Source of the DNA: a virus
Direction: 5' to 3' (one strand)
IMG/VR virus record: IMGVR_UViG_3300044632_001398
Coordinates: 1-64,000 of that record
Length of the DNA stretch: 64,000 nucleotides
Shown here: one piece after another, positions 44,286 to 51,337 of the stretch
Position numbering within the stretch: position 1 is the first letter of the stretch
Layout: each line of letters begins with the position of its first letter
Translations under genes and position numbers: made by a program
The notes under the pieces: generated by a model
The model's input: the letters and a program-made list of their open reading frames with translations, nothing else
What the model was told of the DNA's origin: nothing
The model's database searches: none

Positions 44286-44905
44286 TTTTAGAAAAAATAG
44301 AAATAGATAAAAATATTATTGTATATAAAGGAATAGTTGGTTTATTTGAATCCTTTAATAGAGAAGAATTTATTAAAAAAATAAAATATATTCAACATTT
44401 ATATCCGGATTTTACTAATTCTATGAATGAAAAATCACCTGGTAAACAATATCCAATTTTAGTAAATTTAGAAGAGACTAATTTTATTATTAATAAAGTA
44501 AAAACATCATTAAAAAATGAAATAAATACTCCAAGTGAATGTGTTATAAACAGTTGGGTTTATGTTAGTAGTAATAAAAATAAATATTCAGGATATCATT
44601 CACATGAAAGTACAGGAGTACATCAAAATAATAAAACCGTTATGTTTGATACATCACACACATTCACATATTATGTTCAAATGCCAAATAATTTAAAAAA
44701 TGATGATGGATATTTATACTTTAAAACAAAAGATGGTACGGAATTTGGATTTTTACCAAAAGAAGATGAGGTTTGGATATTCCCAGGAGATTTAGAACAT
44801 GATGTTAAAACCAATACATCATCTACAAATGAAAGAATTGTAATTGCAAGTAATATGCATTTTTTTGATTATAATGATATTAAATTAGAAAAAAGTATAT
44901 TATAA
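44282..44905 (+). CDS. 2OG-Fe(II) oxygenase-like protein (TIGR02466-like)
   Basis: 207 residues. INSWVYVSSNKNKYSGYHSH leads into the metal-binding His region near 105. FTYYVQMPNNLKNDDGYLYF and EVWIFPGDLEHDVKTNTSST, then NERIVIASNMHFF, match the conserved order of the phage/bacterial putative 2OG oxygenase family TIGR02466 (W-x-N/S, H-x-H, P-x-x-L-x-H, R-x-x-x-x-x-N). Substrate unknown. It starts in an ATGA overlap and ends one base into the sulfotransferase start. Confidence 0.7.
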   Translation: MILEKIEIDKNIIVYKGIVGLFESFNREEFIKKIKYIQHLYPDFTNSMNEKSPGKQYPILVNLEETNFIINKVKTSLKNEINTPSECVINSWVYVSSNKNKYSGYHSHESTGVHQNNKTVMFDTSHTFTYYVQMPNNLKNDDGYLYFKTKDGTEFGFLPKEDEVWIFPGDLEHDVKTNTSSTNERIVIASNMHFFDYNDIKLEKSIL

Positions 44906-45624
44906 TGTCTATTTTAATAAATAATAACTTAATATGGGTATCTATACCAAGAAATGCAAGTCATTCTATTGAAAAGGCTATTGTAAATTCGGATGTAGAG
45001 ATAAAACATTGGAATAGATTGTATACAACAGAAAGTATTTTTAATAGAAATTGGTTGCATCAACATGTAAATAAAAACCAATTACAAATTGCATTTGGTA
45101 ATAAAGAAACGTTTTGTATAAAAAGAGATTTCAGTAATAGATGGATATCTTCACTGGAACACTTTTGGGATGTGTGTATTAAACACCACAAATTAACTCC
45201 TATTATTAACTATGAAGACATAGATAATGATTTTATATACAATACTTTTAATACTACATTCAGTAATATTTTATATAATGATAATACGGGATTAATAAAA
45301 TGTACATCAATGTTAGTAAAACAATCTATGGAAGATGTATTAAATAATAATACTAGGTATGAGACTCAAAGACTTTCACACATTTTTGCATCACAAAATA
45401 AATATTTAGATGGGGAAAAATGTACATATGAATTTGACATAAAAGAATTGGATAAATTTAAAACATTTTATGAAAATAGATATGATGTAAAAATAGATAT
45501 ACCTCATGAAAATGTATCACCAAAAAAAATAAATAAAATAATATTAGATGATGATTTAAAAAATCATTTATGGGAAGTGTTTGAAAAACCATTTGCAAAA
45601 GATAAAAAATATAATTTATTATAA
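44905..45624 (+). CDS. Sulfotransferase-like protein
   Basis: 239 residues. LIWVSIPRNASHSIEKAIV (about 8-26) matches the N-terminal PAPS 5'-phosphosulfate loop of cytosolic/Golgi-type sulfotransferases (I-P-K/R-x-x-x-x-S). ETFCIKRDFSNRWISSLEHF resembles the 3'-phosphate-binding R-x-x-x-x-R-x-x-S segment. The last 21 residues recur as a fragment at 46869. It probably uses PAPS made by the APS kinase at 39851. The acceptor could be a glycan or a protein. Confidence 0.68.
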   Translation: MSILINNNLIWVSIPRNASHSIEKAIVNSDVEIKHWNRLYTTESIFNRNWLHQHVNKNQLQIAFGNKETFCIKRDFSNRWISSLEHFWDVCIKHHKLTPIINYEDIDNDFIYNTFNTTFSNILYNDNTGLIKCTSMLVKQSMEDVLNNNTRYETQRLSHIFASQNKYLDGEKCTYEFDIKELDKFKTFYENRYDVKIDIPHENVSPKKINKIILDDDLKNHLWEVFEKPFAKDKKYNLL

Positions 45625-45653
45625 TACCCCCACCAACAACACAACTAAAATAA

Positions 45654-46226
45654 ATGTTATTTAATAATTTTTACAAAACAACCTACGATTTTAATTGGGA
45701 AGTATTAGAACCCATTTTAGAAAAAATGGTCAGTATAAAAAATCAAGACTATTTAGAAAAGGGTGATGTATTAACTTCTTTTAAAAATAAAATAAGTCCA
45801 TTAAATTTACCTGAACTTAAAGACTTTTATAGTTTTATATCACCAATTTATAGTGATGTATTAATTAATAAATGGAACTATCCAAAAGAAAATGAATATT
45901 TTATTAGTAATTCTTGGGTATCAAAATATGGAAATGGTGGTTTTATTGAAGAACACAATCATACCAACGTAATTGCAGTAATATGTGCATATTTACAAAT
46001 TCCTGAAAATTCATCAAATATTTTATTTAGAGATCCAAATTATGATACAAAAATAAAATTATCAACAAAGGATGATAATTGGTTATGGAAAGAAATAGAA
46101 TCCAAAACAAACGAAATACTTATATTTGAAGGTGGGTGTTATCATAAAACTAATCCAAATAATAGTTTAATTCCTCGTTGGGTATTAACTACAAATATAA
46201 CAAAAAAAAATAAAAGTATAATATGA
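45654..46226 (+). CDS. 2OG-Fe(II) oxygenase-like protein
   Basis: 190 residues. FISNSWVSKYGNGGFIEEHN then H-T-N (H near 100) leads into VIAVICAYLQIPENSSNILF, RDPNYDTKIKL, EILIFEGGCYHKTNPNNSLI and PRWVLTTNIT. This is the TIGR02466-like order of motifs, with a tryptophan insertion before the last His. It is divergent from the 44282 protein. A 29-nt C-rich spacer separates it from the sulfotransferase. Confidence 0.62.
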   Translation: MLFNNFYKTTYDFNWEVLEPILEKMVSIKNQDYLEKGDVLTSFKNKISPLNLPELKDFYSFISPIYSDVLINKWNYPKENEYFISNSWVSKYGNGGFIEEHNHTNVIAVICAYLQIPENSSNILFRDPNYDTKIKLSTKDDNWLWKEIESKTNEILIFEGGCYHKTNPNNSLIPRWVLTTNITKKNKSII

Positions 46227-46252
46227 AATTAAACAAAATAAACACACTATGA
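46223..46252 (+). pseudogene. Nine-codon stub bridging two genes
   Basis: ATG at 46223 overlaps the previous stop as ATGA. It reads MKLNKINTL and ends in TGA (46250-46252), overlapping the next ATG at 46249. The arrangement equals a complete tiny gene with both neighbours' overlaps kept, as expected if an intervening gene was deleted in its body. It could be chance. Confidence 0.25.
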
Positions 46253-46872
46253 AAGGGAATGAACAAATAGAGGTTTTTGAAGAAAAAATTGAAATTCAAA
46301 ATACAAAAAACGATGGTAACAATGTCATTATGCACATTGGTGAAAAATATTTAATGACTAAACTTGCAGAAATTGTTACAAAAAACGGAGGTGACATATT
46401 AGAAATTGGATTTGGAATGCATTTATCTGCCGATGCTATACAATCAAATCCAAATGTGACATCACATACCATAATAGAAATTCATCCGGTTCAATATGAA
46501 AGAGCATTAGAATGGGCAAAGTTACAAAAAATAAAAACAACAGTTATATTAGGTGATTGGATTGAATTATTACCATTGACTAATATGAAGTTTGATGGAG
46601 TATTACATGATACACATTTAGACCCGAATATACCTAAATTTTTAGATTATATAGTAGATAATTGTAAAAAAGGTACAATTGTGGGTTTTTTTGAATATCA
46701 AAAATTTGATTTAAGATTTAATGGATATAGAGTTACTATACCAAAAGAAGACTGGGAAACTATTCCATATAAAAATAACATATATTACAAAGATAATCAG
46801 CCTGAATTAAAATATACTACATTTAATGGTGATGATTTTTATAGTGAAAAAAAAATAAATAAACTATTATGA
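46249..46872 (+). CDS. SAM methyltransferase, guanidinoacetate/arginine N-methyltransferase-like
   Basis: 207 residues. YLMTKLAEIVTKNGGDILEI then GFGMHLSADAIQ (about 51-62) is the SAM-binding loop in the GAMT/RMT2 style. TSHTIIEIHPVQYERALEWA follows with the acidic ribose-binding residue; VILGDWIELLPL and FDGVLHDTHLDP complete the core. GAMT-like enzymes methylate guanidino groups, so an arginine or guanidino-sugar substrate is possible. The stop overlaps a pseudogene fragment start (ATGA). Confidence 0.7.
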   Translation: MKGNEQIEVFEEKIEIQNTKNDGNNVIMHIGEKYLMTKLAEIVTKNGGDILEIGFGMHLSADAIQSNPNVTSHTIIEIHPVQYERALEWAKLQKIKTTVILGDWIELLPLTNMKFDGVLHDTHLDPNIPKFLDYIVDNCKKGTIVGFFEYQKFDLRFNGYRVTIPKEDWETIPYKNNIYYKDNQPELKYTTFNGDDFYSEKKINKLL

Positions 46873-46940
46873 TTTTAAAAAATCATTTATGGGAAGTATT
46901 TGAAAAACCATTTGCAAAAGATAAAAAATATTTAATTTAA
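46869..46940 (+). pseudogene. Duplicated 3' fragment of the sulfotransferase gene
   Basis: This 23-codon ORF encodes KNHLWEVFEKPFAKDKKY after an MIL start. It repeats the C-terminus of the sulfotransferase ending at 45624, with nearly identical DNA over about 50 bp (here ggaagtattt, there ggaagtgttt). The rest of that gene is absent. It sits exactly between two complete genes, so it is the remnant of a duplicated copy. Confidence 0.8.
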
Positions 46941-46941
46941 A

Positions 46942-47508
46942 ATGGTAATCACTATTATCGCAGAACCAAGAACTGGGTCAACTAATTTAGGTAAATGGTT
47001 TCTGAACAATAAAGAATTCACAGTATTATTTGAACCATTAAATAAAACTAGTACAAATTATAAAAAAGGTGAATCAGTTTATCAATGGAAATATAATACT
47101 AATCATTTTTTAATTAAGGAAATATATACACCAGATATATGTTTAACAGAATTGATACAATTTTCAGATAAAATCATAATACTTTATAGAGAAAATAAAA
47201 AAGAACAATTGGAATCTTGGTTAGTTGCCAGAGAAACCAATAATTGGCATGTAAAATGGAGTCATAATATGACAAGTGTGACAAATGGTAAAGAAAAAAT
47301 AAAATATTTTAATTCACTAACAAATACATTCAAATTAAATTATATAAATAATCCTAATTATTTTAAAATTTCATATGAAGAATTATATTATAGTAATGGA
47401 TTTCAAAAAATAATAGATTATATAAATTTAGATTGTGTAAAAAATGAAAATTTTCCACAAGGTCAAAAATATAGAATATATGATAGTAAAACAACAAGTA
47501 TTATTTAG
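46942..47508 (+). CDS. Sulfotransferase-like protein
   Basis: 188 residues. ITIIAEPRTGSTNLGKWFL (about 3-21) is a canonical PAPS phosphosulfate-binding loop (P-R-T-G-S-T). EFTVLFEPLNKTSTNYK, KIIILYRENKKEQLESWLVA and KISYEELYYSNGFQKIIDYI match short phage/bacterial sulfotransferases. It is compact (about 190 residues) but complete in these motifs. The C-terminal 29 nt overlap the next gene. Confidence 0.75.
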   Translation: MVITIIAEPRTGSTNLGKWFLNNKEFTVLFEPLNKTSTNYKKGESVYQWKYNTNHFLIKEIYTPDICLTELIQFSDKIIILYRENKKEQLESWLVARETNNWHVKWSHNMTSVTNGKEKIKYFNSLTNTFKLNYINNPNYFKISYEELYYSNGFQKIIDYINLDCVKNENFPQGQKYRIYDSKTTSII

Positions 47509-47977
47509 TAAAGAAGAATGTGAATTGATTATAACTCTACCAAAAACAAATCAACAATATTGGGAATCAAAGGATAGAAGTTATAATTCACTTGTACTGC
47601 AGTATAACGAAAATACAGAGTGGATATTTAATAGATTGAAAAATTTTTTTGAATTAGAAACGGAAATAAAGATTTTTAAATTAAAACCATACATACATTT
47701 TCATAAATATGTAAGTGGGGATTGGTTTGGTAGACATAACGATATTAGAGGTGACAGAATTTCTGCAGTGGGTGTGTTACTGAATGATGATTTTAATGGT
47801 GGAGATTTCAAATTATACAATCCAACAGAAGTGATTTTAAATAAAGTGGTTGGAAACACATACATATTTGATGTTACAATTGACCACGAAATAACACCAA
47901 TTTTAAATGGTGAGAGATATTCATTACTTTGGTTTTTAGAAAGAGACAATATTAAATTTAATAATAAATTGATATAA
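47480..47977 (+). CDS. 2OG-Fe(II) oxygenase, prolyl-4-hydroxylase-like
   Basis: 165 residues from the ATG at 47480. That start aligns its MIVKQQVLFSKEECELI with the starts of the two paralogues at 43168 and 43698; an earlier in-frame start at 47444 would add residues unlike them. DWFGRHNDIRGDRISAVGVL has H-x-D (about 86-88), DFNGGDFKLYNP the central strand, and TIDHEITPILNGERYSLLWF the distal His and Arg. Confidence 0.8.
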   Translation: MIVKQQVLFSKEECELIITLPKTNQQYWESKDRSYNSLVLQYNENTEWIFNRLKNFFELETEIKIFKLKPYIHFHKYVSGDWFGRHNDIRGDRISAVGVLLNDDFNGGDFKLYNPTEVILNKVVGNTYIFDVTIDHEITPILNGERYSLLWFLERDNIKFNNKLI

Positions 47978-47978
47978 A

Positions 47979-48494
47979 ATGGATGATATTATACAATATA
48001 AAATAACTAAAGAAAAATTCATTAAAATTGAACATAAATCTCATTATAAATTAAAATATGTAGATTTAAATAATTATTTAGATTATACCGAAGATTTTAA
48101 TATAATAATAGATTTATTGCATAAACAATTAAAATGGGACGGTATACCAACATTGGAAGAATGTTATCAAAGATTTAATTCTAATTCATTTTGTTTATTG
48201 TTTTATTATAATGAAAAATGTATAGGTTGGAATTGGGGTAATCCAAATGTAACTATTAATTGGATTGACATTGATAAAAAATTAAATAATAATGAATTGT
48301 ATTTAGGTGGATGTTTTGTTTCTAAATTAGTTGAAAGACCGGCAGACGCTGGTATTCAAAATTATAATATGTTTTTTGATTATTGTTTAAATATTTTAAA
48401 TCCAAATGTAATGTATGGATATTGTGACAATTGGAATAAGGCTGCAATAAGAATCAATATAAGTAATGGATGGGAACAGTTTAATTTTTTATAA
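47979..48494 (+). CDS. GNAT-like acetyltransferase
   Basis: 171 residues. FCLLFYYNEKCIGWNWGNPN and ELYLGGCFVSKLVERPADAG fit GNAT beta4 and beta5 with the pyrophosphate loop region; MYGYCDNWNKAAIRINISNG then WEQFNF fits the closing 'N.aA......GF' segment. It could N- or O-acetylate an amino sugar, but it is divergent and the acyl-CoA loop is not canonical. Confidence 0.55.
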   Translation: MDDIIQYKITKEKFIKIEHKSHYKLKYVDLNNYLDYTEDFNIIIDLLHKQLKWDGIPTLEECYQRFNSNSFCLLFYYNEKCIGWNWGNPNVTINWIDIDKKLNNNELYLGGCFVSKLVERPADAGIQNYNMFFDYCLNILNPNVMYGYCDNWNKAAIRINISNGWEQFNFL

Positions 48495-48503
48495 CATAAT
48501 TTA

Positions 48504-48554
48504 ATGAGAATATTAATTATTGCAATCGGTAGAACAAAAAGAAAACTATTATAA
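48504..48554 (+). pseudogene. N-terminal stub of a lost gene
   Basis: MRILIIAIGRTKRKLL then stop. The first 11 residues read like the start of a sulfotransferase such as the 46942 protein (ITIIAEPRTGST), and the frame then stops at once. It lies in a short intergenic gap before a new promoter-like box, and is probably a remnant left by deletion. Confidence 0.35.
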
Positions 48555-48584
48555 ATTTTATTTGATTTTTTATTAGATTTTCAC

Positions 48585-48591
48585 TATATTA
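48585..48591 (+). promoter_or_regulatory. Candidate TATATTA promoter box
   Basis: TATATTA after a T-rich stretch with an upstream tatttgatttttta, ending 6 nt before the ATG at 48598. Confidence 0.35.
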
Positions 48592-48597
48592 ATAGTA

Positions 48598-51327
48598 ATG
48601 AAAATCTTAGCACACACTTGTTTTATTGGAACCACCGGATACGCAAATCATGCACGTTCCTTTTTTACTGCACTTAATAAACATCACACTGTAAAGGTTA
48701 GGAATTTAACTATTGGTAATGGTTGGAAAGGTATGAATGATACTCCACACGATGATGAACCATATATTACTGGTGAGATGAAGGACATGTTAATTCAACA
48801 AACCCTTAATAATCAAGATGGTACGAGAACTGATTTCAATATGTATGGATATAAAGGTGATTTTACACCCGATGTTCATATTGTTTTAATGGAGACCAAT
48901 AATTATTATTTCTATGACAATTATGAAGGGTACAAGATAGCGTATAACGTTTGGGAATCAACACGTTATCCAGAAGATTTCTTTAGAAGATTATTTTATT
49001 TTGATGAAGTATGGGTACCAACTCAATGGCAATTTGATTGTTTAGTTGAACAAGGATACCCATCAGAAAAGATTTTTATTGTACCTGAAGGTGTTGATGT
49101 TGAAACATTTAAACCAATTAAAAAATCACTTAAAAAATCTACCACTAAATTTAGATTTTTATATTTTGGTAGATGGGATTATAGAAAGGGAACTACCGAG
49201 GTGTTAAAGACTTTTGGTGAAACTTTTAAGGATAGAACCGATGTTGAATTAATTGCGTCGGTTGAAAACCCATATCCATATGATGGACTCAAGAGTACGG
49301 AAGAAAGAGTTAAAACATATGGAATTGATGATACTAATATCAAGTTCATTAAATTCACATCAAGAGAAGATTATGTGAAATATTTACAAATGGGTGATGT
49401 ATTCATATCATGTGCTCGTAGTGAAGGATGGAATCTACCATTAATTGAGGCGATGTCATGTGGAACACCATCAATATATTCTAATTGGGGAGGACAACTA
49501 CAATTTGCAAAAGATAAAGGTATACCCGTTAAAATATCTCATTTAAGACCTGCCAACATAGAACATAAAGAATGGCCAGGTGAATATTGTGAACCAGATT
49601 GGAAAGATTTAGGTGAACAAATGTTAGATGCTGTTAAAAACTACTCAGAATATAAATCAAAATCAATAAAAGACTCAAAAGAAATTCACAAGAATTTTAA
49701 TTGGGACACAGTTGCAAAAGGGGCGTCAGATATATTAACAAGACATTCCAAACCGTTTGCATTTGTTACTACAGGTAATATGGGATATATGCCTGTGATT
49801 GAGAAATTAGTACAATCGCTATTAGAATTTTCAGAACAAAAGATAATTGTTTATGGAGTTGATTGTGAAGTTCCATTTGATTATCCAAATGTTATCAAAA
49901 GAACCATAAATCCATCAAAAATATCTGAACACGATAAATGGTATTGGAAACAATATGCTTGTTTAGAATCATTAAAAGAAGGATTTGAATACCTTATATG
50001 GATTGACGGAGATGTTGTGGTAAATCATAATATAGATACTGTAAGAAAATATTTTAAACAAGTTGGAAGATATCCATTATCCGATATTCACGTTCAAGAA
50101 GAGTTCTTTGGGATGTATGATAATGGAACTAAATCACAATTGTTTAATGAAGAACTTGCAAAGAAATGGGGTATTGAAAAAAGACAACCATATATGCACG
50201 TTTGTTTCTTCATTTACAATAATGGGTCAGAAGCATTCTTTGATAGTATTTTACACACTTACAAAACATTAATGGTAGAAGAGCCAGAAAACTATAAGAA
50301 ATATTTCTTATGGAATGATGAAGGTATTGATAATGCAATTAGGTGGAAAAATGGATATACAAATCACTTACCACTATCAAACTTTGATACATCATCGTAT
50401 GATGGTGATGAAGGGTTTATTGATAAGACATTACATCAATTTTATAAGTTTTGGAATGAAGAAGGACCACAAAATTTTGATAGAATATTTGGTTATCAAT
50501 ATATTCCTAAAGATAAATCTGATATAATCTATTTTCATGGAAATAAAAATGCTGAGATATCTGATAAGATGATTCAGTTTATTAAGATGCAAAGAGATAA
50601 TTCATTTTATAAATCAATGTGTTTTTATACGGATGTTTATAAATTAGAAAATTTTGAATCTCTATTTGAATATGAAGGTGGAACAATCGATGTAGCAAAC
50701 AAGTTTGGTTGGGCAACTGCAATATTCCACGAGATTTTTAACTTAAGAGATTACTACCACAATAGAATTAAAAGAATACATGAAGGAGATATTGTAGTTG
50801 ATTTAGGTGGAAATATGGGGATATTCAATAGATGGGCATATAGTCAAGGTGCTAAGCGAGTAATTTCTTTTGAACCTGACAAAAGATACTTTAAATTGTT
50901 ATCATTAAATACGGACCCACGTTCTTTATTGTTTAATGGTGCAGTTAGTAATCAAGTAGGTGAATTAGAATTACATGAAAGTTCTCATTTAGGTGGATCT
51001 AATGTTTTTGGAACACAGGAAAATGCGAAGAAATATAAGGTAAGAACATACACTTTAGATTATCTATTTGAGTGTGGTTTAATTGAACATATTGATTTTC
51101 TAAAAGTTGATATTGAGGGTGCTGAACATTTAGCATTTGGTGGAATTTCTGATGAGAATTTAATGAAAGTTAAAAACATCGCAATGGAGTATCACCATGG
51201 ACATTTTAATTACGATGAGGAACTTAGAAATAATTTCATCACTAAGATGAATAGTTTAGGATTTAATTCTTACTTGGTGTTTATGGGAAATAATAATGAA
51301 TTACAGATGATTTACTTCTGGAGATAA
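48598..51327 (+). CDS. Three-domain enzyme: GT4 glycosyltransferase, GT-A glycosyltransferase and FkbM methyltransferase
   Basis: 909 residues. Residues 1-390 are a GT-B (GT4) enzyme: KILAHTCFIGTTGYANHARS, VWVPTQWQFDCLVEQGY, FLYFGRWDYRKGTTEVLKTF, and RSEGWNLPLIEAMSCGTPSI with the donor-binding E-x(7)-E-like segment. Residues about 395-640 form a GT-A domain (KPFAFVTTGNMGYMPVIEKL, FEYLIWIDGDVVVNHNIDTV with D-x-D near 469). Residues about 725-905 are an FkbM-type methyltransferase (IVVDLGGNMGIFNRWAYSQG, VISFEPDKRYFKLLSLN, FLKVDIEGAEHLAFGG). It could add two sugars and an O-methyl cap in one polypeptide. First gene of its transcription unit. Confidence 0.82.
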   Translation: MKILAHTCFIGTTGYANHARSFFTALNKHHTVKVRNLTIGNGWKGMNDTPHDDEPYITGEMKDMLIQQTLNNQDGTRTDFNMYGYKGDFTPDVHIVLMETNNYYFYDNYEGYKIAYNVWESTRYPEDFFRRLFYFDEVWVPTQWQFDCLVEQGYPSEKIFIVPEGVDVETFKPIKKSLKKSTTKFRFLYFGRWDYRKGTTEVLKTFGETFKDRTDVELIASVENPYPYDGLKSTEERVKTYGIDDTNIKFIKFTSREDYVKYLQMGDVFISCARSEGWNLPLIEAMSCGTPSIYSNWGGQLQFAKDKGIPVKISHLRPANIEHKEWPGEYCEPDWKDLGEQMLDAVKNYSEYKSKSIKDSKEIHKNFNWDTVAKGASDILTRHSKPFAFVTTGNMGYMPVIEKLVQSLLEFSEQKIIVYGVDCEVPFDYPNVIKRTINPSKISEHDKWYWKQYACLESLKEGFEYLIWIDGDVVVNHNIDTVRKYFKQVGRYPLSDIHVQEEFFGMYDNGTKSQLFNEELAKKWGIEKRQPYMHVCFFIYNNGSEAFFDSILHTYKTLMVEEPENYKKYFLWNDEGIDNAIRWKNGYTNHLPLSNFDTSSYDGDEGFIDKTLHQFYKFWNEEGPQNFDRIFGYQYIPKDKSDIIYFHGNKNAEISDKMIQFIKMQRDNSFYKSMCFYTDVYKLENFESLFEYEGGTIDVANKFGWATAIFHEIFNLRDYYHNRIKRIHEGDIVVDLGGNMGIFNRWAYSQGAKRVISFEPDKRYFKLLSLNTDPRSLLFNGAVSNQVGELELHESSHLGGSNVFGTQENAKKYKVRTYTLDYLFECGLIEHIDFLKVDIEGAEHLAFGGISDENLMKVKNIAMEYHHGHFNYDEELRNNFITKMNSLGFNSYLVFMGNNNELQMIYFWR

Positions 51328-51337
51328 AAAATATAAA

